A stretch of DNA of 64,000 nucleotides from CAYNHF01 sp964397045 (GCA_964397045.1 CAYNHF010000047.1:124001-188000); one strand, 5' to 3'. Numbered from the stretch's first letter, positions 1-7,595 are shown. Program-made: numbers and translations. The notes: generated from the letters alone by a model not told the origin.

Positions 1-458
1 CAGTGGGGGCACGTGCCCTCGACGTACCGGTCGGGCAGGAAGCGCTCCGCGACCGGGTCGTAGAACTGATCTGAAGTTCGCTTGTCGATATGACCGTTCT
101 GGTAGAGCTTGAGAAACATGTCCTGAGTGACGGCGTGATGATTCGGGGTTCCGGTTGACGTATACAGGTCCCAGTCGAATCCGAGCAAATCCCACTGCGC
201 CAGAAACTCGCCGTGGTACCGATCGACGATGACCTGCGGGTCGACGCCTTCGTCGTCTGCTCGCACCGTGATAGGGGTGCCATGCACGTCTGACCCTGAC
301 ACCATCAAAACGTGATCGCCCCACGATCGGTGGAACCTGGCGAAGATGTCCGCAGTCAGATAGGCGCCGGACAGGTGACCGATATGCCGCGACCCGCTGG
401 CATAGGGCCAGGCAACGGCAACAAGGATGTACTTCGGGGAAGGCGTTGGGGGTGGCAC
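1..458 (-). CDS. metG: Methionyl-tRNA synthetase, N-terminal part (runs off the window)
   Basis: Charges tRNA-Met with methionine in the cytoplasm. The visible 152 residues carry the class I signature HIGH within the segment SGSRHIGHLSG, the conserved ILVAVAWPYASG start, the GSDVHGTP segment and, at the window edge, the first Cys of the zinc knuckle (EGTCPH). The family has more than 500 residues, so most of the gene lies to the left of the window. The GTG at 458 is the only plausible start just before the conserved N-terminus. It has no Shine-Dalgarno sequence, but a TACCAT box lies 9 nt upstream. The rsmI-abrB-metG neighbourhood resembles that of Bacillus subtilis. Confidence 0.95.
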   Translation of the reverse strand, partial: MPPPTPSPKYILVAVAWPYASGSRHIGHLSGAYLTADIFARFHRSWGDHVLMVSGSDVHGTPITVRADDEGVDPQVIVDRYHGEFLAQWDLLGFDWDLYTSTGTPNHHAVTQDMFLKLYQNGHIDKRTSDQFYDPVAERFLPDRYVEGTCPH

Positions 459-467
459 GGGACCGGG

Positions 468-473
468 ATGGTA
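468..473 (-). promoter_or_regulatory. Candidate -10 box of metG
   Basis: TACCAT on the minus strand lies 9 nt before the metG GTG. It fits the TAnnnT pattern seen before many genes here, with a slightly longer gap than the usual 6-8 nt. No clear -35 box is visible. Confidence 0.4.
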
Positions 474-606
474 CCACCGGGATGTCCACTGCCAGATGGC
501 GTGTATGAAGGCGTTTGTCAGAATCCCGGTAGACTTCTTCCAGAAAACACCAAACCGGCCGGTGGGGACGAGGGCTCGGCAGACTCGCTGTACGGAGGTA
601 CATCGC

Positions 607-891
607 GTGGACACCACAATCGTCAGGAAGATCGACGATCTTGGCCGAATCGTCATCCCGGCCGAGACCCGGCGCCTGCTCAACATTCATGAAGGCGACG
701 AGCTGTCGATAGGCGTCCAAGGCGACAGCATCGTGATCCGCAAACGTGAGGTCACCGTCGCCGTAGGCGGCCACAGTTTCGAGATGTCGCGAATTGCCAT
801 GGCCGAATGGGAGCGGCGCGTATCTGCCGAGATCGGAAGCCGCGACTCGAGCAAGATCCAGGCCGAGATCAGGCGCCGCCTGGGTCTCTGA
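607..891 (+). CDS. AbrB/MazE/SpoVT-type DNA-binding protein
   Basis: A 94-residue transcription factor of the swapped-hairpin AbrB family. The first 45 residues hold the typical pattern (RKIDDLGRIVIPAETRRLL, then GDELSIGVQGDSIVIRK), which forms a dimeric beta barrel that binds DNA. The C-terminal half is charged and helical. The GTG start at 607 is chosen because GGAGG lies 8 nt upstream and the domain begins right after it; longer in-frame starts add unrelated residues. It is divergent from metG, and its 3' end overlaps the convergent rsmI gene by 23 nt. Its targets cannot be told from the sequence; B. subtilis AbrB is a transition-state regulator. Confidence 0.85.
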   Translation: MDTTIVRKIDDLGRIVIPAETRRLLNIHEGDELSIGVQGDSIVIRKREVTVAVGGHSFEMSRIAMAEWERRVSAEIGSRDSSKIQAEIRRRLGL

Positions 892-1708
892 CCACCAATT
901 CGTAGAGTTCCCGGCGCGACACACCGTTCTCGGCTGCGACATCACGAACCGCATCCGAGGTGGAAGCTCCGGCGGAGATCCGGGCTCCGACCGCTCCCAC
1001 TAATTCTGCGAGCGGGGGCGGATTCGGTCGAGAAGCCCCACCCAGAACAAGTGTGAATTCCCCACGGGGCCGGACGAATTCGCCCCACCGCTCCGCCGCG
1101 GCCCCGAGTGAGCCCCGCCAGATCTCCTCGTGGAGCTTGGTGAGTTCCCGAACGACAGCGAGCGGGCGCTCGGACCCCAATACACTTCGGCAGTCCTCCA
1201 GGTCGCGCACCAGCCGGCTCGGAGCGGAGAACAGCACGATCGTGCGCTGCTCTTCCGCGATCATCGCGAAGCGTTCGGCGCGAGCGCCCGCCTTGCGTGG
1301 CAAAAAACCCTCGAACACGAAGCGCTCCGAGGGCAGGCCGGATACTGCCAGGGCGGCCGTGACCGCGCTCGGCCCGGGGATCACCGTCACCTCAGCGTCG
1401 ACCTCGAGCGCGGCACGCACCGCGGAATGGCCGGGATCGGCAATCGCCGGCATACCCGCATCGGTGACCAGCGCGATGGTGGCGCCCTGTGTCAACGCCG
1501 CAGCCATTTCGCGGGAGCGCTCCGCTTCGTTGCCCGCGAAATAGGACCGCAGGGAGCGATCGATCCCGAAGTGGCGGAGCAGGGTCTGGCTGCGACGGGT
1601 GTCTTCAGCGTAGACCGTGTCTGCCGCCTGTAACGTCGCCTCGAGACGAGGGGAAGCATCGTCCAGATTGCCGATCGGTGTTGCACACAGAATGAGCCTG
1701 CCTGGCAT
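869..1708 (-). CDS. rsmI: 16S rRNA (cytidine-1402-2'-O)-methyltransferase
   Basis: Uses S-adenosylmethionine to methylate the ribose of C1402 in the ribosomal decoding centre. The 279 residues match the usual family length and show the tetrapyrrole-methylase fold signatures: CATPIGNLDD near the N-terminus, AEDTRRSQTLLRHF, the SAM-binding GMPAIADPG segment and PGPSAVTAAL. A TAAGCT box 6 nt before the ATG suggests a leaderless message. The 3' end overlaps the convergent AbrB-type gene. Confidence 0.95.
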   Translation of the reverse strand: MPGRLILCATPIGNLDDASPRLEATLQAADTVYAEDTRRSQTLLRHFGIDRSLRSYFAGNEAERSREMAAALTQGATIALVTDAGMPAIADPGHSAVRAALEVDAEVTVIPGPSAVTAALAVSGLPSERFVFEGFLPRKAGARAERFAMIAEEQRTIVLFSAPSRLVRDLEDCRSVLGSERPLAVVRELTKLHEEIWRGSLGAAAERWGEFVRPRGEFTLVLGGASRPNPPPLAELVGAVGARISAGASTSDAVRDVAAENGVSRRELYELVVRDPGGA

Positions 1709-1714
1709 GGAATC

Positions 1715-1720
1715 AGCTTA
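1715..1720 (-). promoter_or_regulatory. -10 box of rsmI (leaderless)
   Basis: TAAGCT on the minus strand, 6 nt upstream of the rsmI ATG, places the transcription start at or next to the start codon. Confidence 0.5.
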
Positions 1721-1740
1721 GGAGGTGGATCGCGGTGGCA

Positions 1741-2058
1741 TCAGATCGCCAGCAGCTCGAGCCGCGCCTCCAAGGACGGTGGCACGGCGCCAGTCGGCAG
1801 TTCCGCGATCCACGTCACAGCCGCCATCGTCACCATCTTCCGAGGCGCGAGGTCCCGGATGAGACAGACGCGACCGTGCCGGTCGAGCCCGACGACGATC
1901 AGGGGGTTCCGCAGACCGAAGCCGTGCACGGAGCGCGTCTGCAGCAAAACGCCCCATCCGGGCGGGACCGCACGAATCCCGTGCAACCGCGCTCGATGGC
2001 TGCGCGCCGCAAGTAGTGGTCCCGAGAACCAGGTGCCGTCACGGAGCCGAACCGCCAT
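1741..2058 (-). CDS. DUF192 family protein
   Basis: About 105 residues resembling DUF192 (COG1430). The diagnostic stretch is RSVHGFGLRNPLIVVGLDR, comparable with the family's H-x-FGMRFPIDVVFLD core, followed by a typical ELPTGAVPP tail. The role of the family is not established. The start is uncertain. The ATG at 2058 gives a complete domain, while an in-frame ATG at 2121 would add 21 residues and sit head to head on the start codon of the bL37 gene. Neither has a convincing ribosome binding site. Confidence 0.65.
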   Translation of the reverse strand: MAVRLRDGTWFSGPLLAARSHRARLHGIRAVPPGWGVLLQTRSVHGFGLRNPLIVVGLDRHGRVCLIRDLAPRKMVTMAAVTWIAELPTGAVPPSLEARLELLAI

Positions 2059-2106
2059 ATCGGCGAGGTTCGACCGGCGATTTGTCCATTGAATCCCGAC
2101 GAGTGT

Positions 2107-2112
2107 TACCCT
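2107..2112 (+). promoter_or_regulatory. -10 box of the bL37 gene (leaderless)
   Basis: TACCCT lies 7 nt upstream of the ATG at 2120, the same geometry as other genes in the window. A weak TTGTCC at 2082-2087 could serve as -35, with a long 19-nt spacer. Confidence 0.45.
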
Positions 2113-2119
2113 TTCGGCC

Positions 2120-2203
2120 ATGGCCAAGGCAAAACGACGCAAGTTGCGCGCCCGACGCAAGAAAGCGAATCACGGGCGACGCCCCAACGCCGGCAGGGGT
2201 TGA
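2120..2203 (+). CDS. Ribosomal protein bL37-like, 27 residues
   Basis: A 27-codon gene for a very basic peptide (about half Arg/Lys). It ends with the segment KKANHGRRPNAGRG, which closely matches the KANHGKRPNA end of bL37, the actinobacterial miniprotein first seen in mycobacterial 50S structures. The comparison is from memory. The MAK-start, the basic stretch and the overall size also fit. There is no Shine-Dalgarno sequence, but a TACCCT box 7 nt upstream suggests a leaderless message. It is short enough to be missed by gene finders. Confidence 0.75.
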   Translation: MAKAKRRKLRARRKKANHGRRPNAGRG

Positions 2204-2344
2204 TCCCGCCCGGCAGTCTGCTGCGCGCCCTCCCGATGATCTGTTTCGATGGTCGTCGCGCGCCACGAGACGCGCAATCACATGTCACAAGGTACGAAGC
2301 GCGTCCCCAGCTGACAAGAGGCCGTCGCGATCGTCGGGCGGCTG

Positions 2345-3784
2345 CTACTCCTCTGGAAGCCCCTCCTCTGGAAGCTCGTCCTCCGGTGCGATCTGTTCTC
2401 GCAACGCGGCGCCCGCAACTTCGTCGGTGGCGATCACGACGGTGAGTTCCGACCCGACCCTGTCGAGGAAGACGTAGTAGCCGTTGCCCCGGTACAGCAC
2501 GCCGCCACCGGCGTTCACGGCCGACCCTGCCCGCAGCTGATTCTCGGTGAGGGCAATGAATGCTTGCGTGATCTCGATCGCGGCCTGCTCGCCATTCGCA
2601 ACAACGCGGTAGGCAAATGCAGTCTCCTCATCAGCGCTGCCGAACAGGATGTAGGTGTCCCCTGCCCAGCCATTCACGGTCTGGGTGAGGGTTCCTGGAG
2701 TCAGCGTCTCCGACAAGACCTGCCGCAGCCCGAACTCGCCGAGTGAGGCTGCCGGTCGTGCCGTGTAGCCGGGCAGCTCGGCCTCGATGGGTGTTGCCAG
2801 CACGGGCACCTCTCCTCGCAAGTGACGTTCCGGATGCAGCGCGGCGCGGGTGCCGCTGGGCGGCTGGATATACGCGCGGTCGACGGTGGCGATGCCCCCA
2901 CCGCGAACCAGCCCTGATGCGAAGTCGACCCCATGTTCGAACGGAAACGCGAACTCGTCGGCTGCAACCGTCGGGAGACCGACGGCGCGGTCATCGTCTG
3001 CTACCCCCAGAGCGATGTCTTGCTGCTCTTGGAGTGGCAGTTCCTGGATATACAGCAGCTCGAAATAGGTCCCGTCACCTTCGATGAGAGCCTCAGCAGC
3101 AGTGGCGCGATCGTCTGCCTCCGCGGCGCGGAGCGTAGTGCGCAAGCTCCCTGCGCTGAACAGCTGATCCGTCAGTGCGTGCACCACCTCGTGGACAACA
3201 GCTGCTTTCTCGCGTGCAGTGAGTTCAGTCGTGTCTCCCGAAACTACGAGCGCGCCGGTTTCCCAGTCGTAGAACACCCGAGAAGGGGGCGTGTACAGCC
3301 CGCGGCGTAGCTGCTCCAGATCGGCGTCCTCTGCGAGCACCTGCGTCAGGTGATACAAACCGGTGTGAGTGCCCAGCAGCCCGGGGTCGAGGGAGGCCTC
3401 GAACGCGCGGGCCGCGCGTTCGGCGTACCCATCCGGGGTGACGATCAGCACTTCGAGGGGTACCGCGAAGCTGAGGCCACGAAGACGTTCCGCTTCCGCG
3501 ACCAGAGCCGCGATTTGGTCGGAGAGCTGCTCACGGGTTGCGACGTCTGCGGCATCTGGCGGCAGCGTGGTTGTGGGTGGCGTCAGCGTGACGGGGGGCA
3601 GCGTCGTCGTCGTGTCTGCTTCGGGGACGGTGGTGGTCTCCCCTGCGGAAGTCTCGGCGGTCGAATCGGGCGCGGTGCTCGTGGTCGGTTCTGCCGAACC
3701 GCTGACACAGCCGCTGACGAGCAGGGCGAACGGAAGCAGCGGCGTGACGACGCGCAGCAGGGAGGTACGTAACTTCGGATCCAC
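2345..3784 (-). CDS. Secreted lipoprotein with an HExxH zinc-protease motif
   Basis: A 479-residue protein. The N-terminus has a hydrophobic signal with a lipobox ending at Cys26 (LLVSGC), so it should be lipidated and face outward. Residues 30-80 are a Thr/Pro/Ser/Glu-rich linker. H198-E-V-V-H202 is a gluzincin-type zinc site, and E235 in EALIEGDGTY is the likely third ligand, so a metallopeptidase fold is probable. Substrates are unknown. The C-terminus is a short Glu/Pro-rich tail with a small repeat. The start is a GTG with TAGATT 7 nt upstream. Confidence 0.75.
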   Translation of the reverse strand: MDPKLRTSLLRVVTPLLPFALLVSGCVSGSAEPTTSTAPDSTAETSAGETTTVPEADTTTTLPPVTLTPPTTTLPPDAADVATREQLSDQIAALVAEAERLRGLSFAVPLEVLIVTPDGYAERAARAFEASLDPGLLGTHTGLYHLTQVLAEDADLEQLRRGLYTPPSRVFYDWETGALVVSGDTTELTAREKAAVVHEVVHALTDQLFSAGSLRTTLRAAEADDRATAAEALIEGDGTYFELLYIQELPLQEQQDIALGVADDDRAVGLPTVAADEFAFPFEHGVDFASGLVRGGGIATVDRAYIQPPSGTRAALHPERHLRGEVPVLATPIEAELPGYTARPAASLGEFGLRQVLSETLTPGTLTQTVNGWAGDTYILFGSADEETAFAYRVVANGEQAAIEITQAFIALTENQLRAGSAVNAGGGVLYRGNGYYVFLDRVGSELTVVIATDEVAGAALREQIAPEDELPEEGLPEE

Positions 3785-3791
3785 CGGCGCG

Positions 3792-3797
3792 AATCTA
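3792..3797 (-). promoter_or_regulatory. -10 box of the lipoprotein gene (leaderless)
   Basis: TAGATT on the minus strand is separated by 7 nt from the GTG start at 3784. Confidence 0.5.
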
Positions 3798-3832
3798 CCC
3801 CGGAACTGGACTTCTGCCGCTGATCCTCCGAA

Positions 3833-5071
3833 TCACCCCGGGATCAGGTCTCCCTTGCCGATCACCACGATGCCGCTATCGGTGACGGTGAATCGATCTC
3901 GATCACGTTCCAGATCGACCCCGATCCGGGCAGAAGCCGGGATCCGGACGTTCTTGTCGATGATCGCCCGCTTCACGACGGCGTGGCGGCCAACTTCAAC
4001 CCGATCCATCAGGACCGAGTCCTCGACCCTCGCGTAAGAGTGGAGGCGAACTCGAGACGAGAGGATGGACCGCCGGGCCTCAGCGCCGGACACCACGACA
4101 CCGGCCCCAACGATCGACTCGATTGCCGCTCCGGTGCGACCGTCTTGCTCGAACACGAACTTGGCGGGCGGCAGGGGCGGGCGGTGAGTGAAGATTGGCC
4201 ACTGTTCGTTGTAGAAGCTGAAGATCGGATCGACCGATATGGTGTCCATGTTGGCCTGGTAGTACGAATCCAGGGTCCCCACATCCCGCCAGTAAGCGTG
4301 CTCCCTATCGGTTTGGCCGGGAACGTCATTGTGCGAGAAGTCGTACACACACGCCTCGGCGCGTGCCACGAGCGCCGGGATGATGTCTCCCCCGATGTCG
4401 TGTGATGAGGTGTCTCCCGCGTCTGCATCGCGCGAGACGATCTCGCGCAGCAGCTTTGCGTCGAATACGTAGTTGCCCATCGACGCGTATGCGACCGCGG
4501 GGTCGTCCGGCACCGGCTTCGGTTCTGCAGGTTTCTCATCGAATGCCACGATATGGTTGCCGTCGTCTGCCGTGATCACGCCGAATGCGGTGGCTTCTTC
4601 AATCGGAACCCGAATGCCTGCCACCGTGACCCCGGCTCCGCTGGCTACGTGCTGCTCGACCATCTGCCGGGGATCCATCCGGTAGATGTGGTCGGCGCCG
4701 AAGACGATGACGTGGTCGGGCCGCTCGTCGGTGAGGATGTTGAGGTTCTGGTAGATCGCATCTGCCGAGCCCGAGAACCAGTGTGGGCCGCGGCGCATCT
4801 GCGCCGGAACCGGGGTGACGTAGTTACCCAGCATCTCTGATACCCGCCAACCCAGCGCCAGATGGCGGTCGAGGCTGTGACTCTTGTACTGGGTGAGGAC
4901 CGCAATCTTGCGGTAGCCGCCGTTGACGAGATTCGACAGGGCGAAGTCGACGAGGCGGTATACCCCGCCAAAGGGCACGGCAGGCTTCGAGCGATCCCTC
5001 GTCAGGGGGTAAAGGCGTCTTCCCTCTCCGCCTGCCAGTACGAGAGAAATGACCTTGGGCGAAGCTGCCAT
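3833..5071 (-). CDS. glgC: Glucose-1-phosphate adenylyltransferase
   Basis: Makes ADP-glucose from ATP and glucose-1-phosphate, the committed step of glycogen synthesis. The 412 residues are the usual bacterial length. The N-terminal pyrophosphorylase signature (LAGGEGRRLYPLT, then RSKPAVPFGG and YRLVDFALSN) is intact, as is the sugar-binding FDEKP region. The C-terminal third is the left-handed beta-helix that carries allosteric sites. No other glycogen gene is nearby. TAGGTT lies 6 nt before the ATG. Confidence 0.95.
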   Translation of the reverse strand: MAASPKVISLVLAGGEGRRLYPLTRDRSKPAVPFGGVYRLVDFALSNLVNGGYRKIAVLTQYKSHSLDRHLALGWRVSEMLGNYVTPVPAQMRRGPHWFSGSADAIYQNLNILTDERPDHVIVFGADHIYRMDPRQMVEQHVASGAGVTVAGIRVPIEEATAFGVITADDGNHIVAFDEKPAEPKPVPDDPAVAYASMGNYVFDAKLLREIVSRDADAGDTSSHDIGGDIIPALVARAEACVYDFSHNDVPGQTDREHAYWRDVGTLDSYYQANMDTISVDPIFSFYNEQWPIFTHRPPLPPAKFVFEQDGRTGAAIESIVGAGVVVSGAEARRSILSSRVRLHSYARVEDSVLMDRVEVGRHAVVKRAIIDKNVRIPASARIGVDLERDRDRFTVTDSGIVVIGKGDLIPG

Positions 5072-5077
5072 ACCGGA

Positions 5078-5083
5078 AACCTA
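5078..5083 (-). promoter_or_regulatory. -10 box of glgC (leaderless)
   Basis: TAGGTT on the minus strand lies 6 nt upstream of the glgC ATG. Confidence 0.5.
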
Positions 5084-5358
5084 GCCGACCGCGGCGCTAG
5101 CCCAGTCGCGCTTTGGTCGTCTCCGCCCGCCCCACGCGACGCTCCACTGTGCAGAAGATCACGACCTGGTTCAGCCGATCGCAGCAGCCGGCAGCGATCC
5201 AGCTCATGCCGTCATTCTCACGCAGGTGAGGGACGGGCTTTCTCGCTCACCGCGTCCTGGGCAGTCGCCCGTTTCCTGGGGGTGCACGTGGAGACGAGGG
5301 TTTCGATACGGATTCGTCCACGCGCATCCGGGAACGCACCACACCCACAAAGATCCGA

Positions 5359-5387
5359 TCGACCCGCAGAGAGCTGCGGCCTAGGGT
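5359..5387 (+). promoter_or_regulatory. Promoter of the 435-aa protein gene
   Basis: TCGACC at 5359-5364 and TAGGGT at 5382-5387 are 17 nt apart. The -10 box ends 8 nt before the ATG, so the message is probably leaderless. Confidence 0.55.
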
Positions 5388-5395
5388 TGTCGCCG

Positions 5396-6703
5396 ATGAC
5401 TGCACAACCCAACGCCGACCTCGACCGGATCGTTGCGTCTGCCCGCAACCACGGCGTCGAACTCGACGAAGCAGCAGCCACCGAGTGGCTCGCCGCAATC
5501 CAGGCCGCAGGCTCCGAAGCGGACGTTGCTTACGATGCGCGCTCGGGCGTATACGGGCACCGCGTCTCGATGCTCGACTTCAGCAGCGAGGACCTGGCTT
5601 ACTTCCGTCGCGTTGCCGACATCGTCGGGTTCGAGGACGAGGCCGATGTCGAAACTGCGCTCGCCCTTTCGGGTTTCGCGGCCCAATCCAAGATCCAGGC
5701 GTATCCCGGCGATTGCGACTTCTTCGAGCGCATCAACATCAAGGCACCGACCCGGCAAGCAGCGTCCGGCCGCCTGGCCGAGATTCTGCGCTCCAAGGCC
5801 CTGGAGCGCAGAACAGGCGACCACTATCAGCTCGTCGAGGTGAAATTCGGGAGCTACCGATTCCAGGTGGTGCGAGACGGTCACTCATACGCGGCAGATT
5901 CCGCGATCTCCTGGGAGCCGGAAGACATCGAGCGGGGGTGGTTTGCGGCCCGCAGCCGTGACGGGACCCGGATCCGGATCATCTGGGACGAGGTGGCCTC
6001 CGACCCCGGGTGGTGCAAACTCGACTGGATCGTTGCCGACCCCGTGCGCAGTCAGGTGGCCAACGCCAGCAACATGCTCGACGTGACGTGGGAAGCACCA
6101 GACGGTTCGATCGAGGCACTCGACGGCTTCGTGGACCACTACTTTCAGGAGATCTACCTCGAGGCCGAGTCGCTTCCCGTCTTTGCAAAGCTCGTCCGCA
6201 ACGCTTCTCCGGATGCGCTCGATGACTACGTCGTTGCGCTCGAGTCTGAGGTACACAAGTACATCTCGCAAGAGCCGAGGAACTACGGCAAAGCCGCCAA
6301 GCGCATGTACAACATCTTCCGGTACAACGGCTCGTATGCCGAGGCTGCCTACCTGAGGGAGCTGTTCGACGAACCGACGGCAGCGCTCTATCAGATCCAC
6401 GCCGCGATCCGGGCAATCGACGAAGCATCCGAGCCGGATGCCGGCATCACGGATGAGATGCTCCTCGCAGAACTCGATCGCGCGATCGTTACGGTCGTCG
6501 ACACGATTGACGGCGAGGAAGAAACCGAGATCGTGCGGGGGCTGCTCGACCTGCGGGCCAGTATCGCAGACGAGGCAGACCCGGACCGTTCCGAGCGAGT
6601 CGAGGCGACCCGGCAACGGCTCCTCAACCTGGTCAACAGCTTCTTCTACGAGAAGCTCACCGCCGTACCAACCATCGCCTCGTTCATGAACGGCCTCAGC
6701 TGA
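5396..6703 (+). CDS. Unknown protein with nucleotidyltransferase-like acidic motifs
   Basis: I do not recognise this 435-residue family with certainty. Visible features are a glycine-acidic motif GDCD with D106 and D108, preceded by a short strand, and a later strand CKLDWIVAD with D210 and D215. A helical C-terminal half follows, including KAAKRMYNIFRYNG. A G-x-D-x-D motif, a later strand Asp and a helical domain resemble the polymerase-beta nucleotidyltransferase layout, as in poly(A) polymerases, but the match is weak. No signal or membrane segment is present. The ATG at 5396 is chosen because a good promoter ends 8 nt before it; a longer open frame upstream has no protein-like composition. 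Confidence 0.7.
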   Translation: MTAQPNADLDRIVASARNHGVELDEAAATEWLAAIQAAGSEADVAYDARSGVYGHRVSMLDFSSEDLAYFRRVADIVGFEDEADVETALALSGFAAQSKIQAYPGDCDFFERINIKAPTRQAASGRLAEILRSKALERRTGDHYQLVEVKFGSYRFQVVRDGHSYAADSAISWEPEDIERGWFAARSRDGTRIRIIWDEVASDPGWCKLDWIVADPVRSQVANASNMLDVTWEAPDGSIEALDGFVDHYFQEIYLEAESLPVFAKLVRNASPDALDDYVVALESEVHKYISQEPRNYGKAAKRMYNIFRYNGSYAEAAYLRELFDEPTAALYQIHAAIRAIDEASEPDAGITDEMLLAELDRAIVTVVDTIDGEEETEIVRGLLDLRASIADEADPDRSERVEATRQRLLNLVNSFFYEKLTAVPTIASFMNGLS

Positions 6704-6790
6704 GTCGCCGGGACCACGAGCGATGCTGCAACCCCGCGCAGCACCACAACAATCCCCCGCGCCTCCTCGCCCACCACCCGCCGAGCGGGG

Positions 6791-6821
6791 TTGACGCTGA
6801 CGTAACGTGAGAAAGTACGGT
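6791..6821 (+). promoter_or_regulatory. MerR-type promoter with a 19-bp spacer
   Basis: TTGACG (6791-6796) and TACGGT (6816-6821) are separated by 19 nt, the overlong spacing typical of MerR-family targets. A near palindrome, TGACGT-A-ACGTGA, sits between the boxes. The -10 box ends 6 nt before the ATG at 6828. Autoregulation of the downstream regulator is the simplest reading. Confidence 0.6.
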
Positions 6822-6827
6822 GCGGAC

Positions 6828-7595
6828 ATGGACACCGAAACTGCCATGACGGTCGGCGAAGTCGCCGAACTCGCAGGGCTGACCGTTCGTACGCTTCGCC
6901 ACTACGACGAAATCGGGCTCGTGACGCCCAGCGAGCGGACCGCAGCCGGCTACCGCCTCTATGGCAACCGTGAAGTTGAGCAGCTCCAGGAAGTGCTGTT
7001 CTTCAGGAAGCTGGGGTTCGGGCTGGAAGAGATCAAGACCATCGTGGACCGGCCGGGCTACGGGCGTGTCCCGACTCTCGCGCGGCAGCAGAAGCTGCTC
7101 GAGGCGAAGGTTGAACGCCTCCTGGTGATGATCGAGGCGATCGACGCCGCCGTCGCGGCAGAGAAACGAGGTACTCAGATGCGCAACGAGGACATGCTGG
7201 ATGTGTTCGGAGGCTTCGACCCTTCCGAATACGAAGAGGAAACCAAGCAAGGGTGGGGAGACACGGACGCGTACAAGGAGTCTGCGCGGCGCACGGCCCG
7301 CTACACCAAGATGACGTGGGAGCAAATCAACTCCGAGGCCGGCGAGATCGATGCTGCGTTCATCGAACTCATGGACAACGGAACACCGGCGGACGGTGCA
7401 GCAGCCATGGCGGTGACGGAGCAGCACCGTGCTCACATCACCAAGTGGTTCTATGAGTGCACACCCGAAATCCACGCCGGCTTGGGGCAGGTGTACGTGA
7501 CCGACCGCAGGTTCGCCGAGAACATCGACGAGGCTGCTCCCGGGCTAGCCCGATACATGTCGGACGCCATCGCGGCGACCTCGCGGAGACTGTGA
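6828..7595 (+). CDS. TipA-like MerR-family regulator with TipAS domain
   Basis: A 255-residue transcriptional activator. Residues 7-75 are the MerR winged helix (MTVGEVAELAGLTVRTLRHYDE), then a coiled-coil dimerisation helix to about 115. Residues 118-255 form a TipAS antibiotic-recognition domain. Cys211 in KWFYECTPE aligns with the region of the Streptomyces TipA cysteine that bonds thiopeptides. The length is very close to TipAL (253). The ATG at 6828 is favoured over a GTG at 6807 because the promoter ends just before it. Sensing of a multidrug or thiopeptide-like ligand is inferred. Confidence 0.9.
   Translation: MDTETAMTVGEVAELAGLTVRTLRHYDEIGLVTPSERTAAGYRLYGNREVEQLQEVLFFRKLGFGLEEIKTIVDRPGYGRVPTLARQQKLLEAKVERLLVMIEAIDAAVAAEKRGTQMRNEDMLDVFGGFDPSEYEEETKQGWGDTDAYKESARRTARYTKMTWEQINSEAGEIDAAFIELMDNGTPADGAAAMAVTEQHRAHITKWFYECTPEIHAGLGQVYVTDRRFAENIDEAAPGLARYMSDAIAATSRRL
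7166..7181 (+). promoter_or_regulatory. Internal ribosome binding site and ATG for a TipAS-like short form
   Basis: An ACGAGG sequence at 7166-7171 lies 7 nt before an in-frame ATG at 7179. Starting there would give a 138-residue protein with only the ligand-binding domain, as with Streptomyces TipAS (144 residues). Confidence 0.5.

Larger units (their letters stand above)
5072..5395. other. Divergent intergenic region between glgC and the 435-aa protein gene
   Basis: These 324 bases hold the -10 boxes of both flanking genes at the two ends. I see no RNA gene, convincing small gene or repeat in between. Confidence 0.5.

Noticed and set aside
4862..5395. N-terminal extension of the 435-aa protein by about 178 residues
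   Set aside because: The extension overlaps glgC, has no protein-like composition and would place a good promoter inside the gene.
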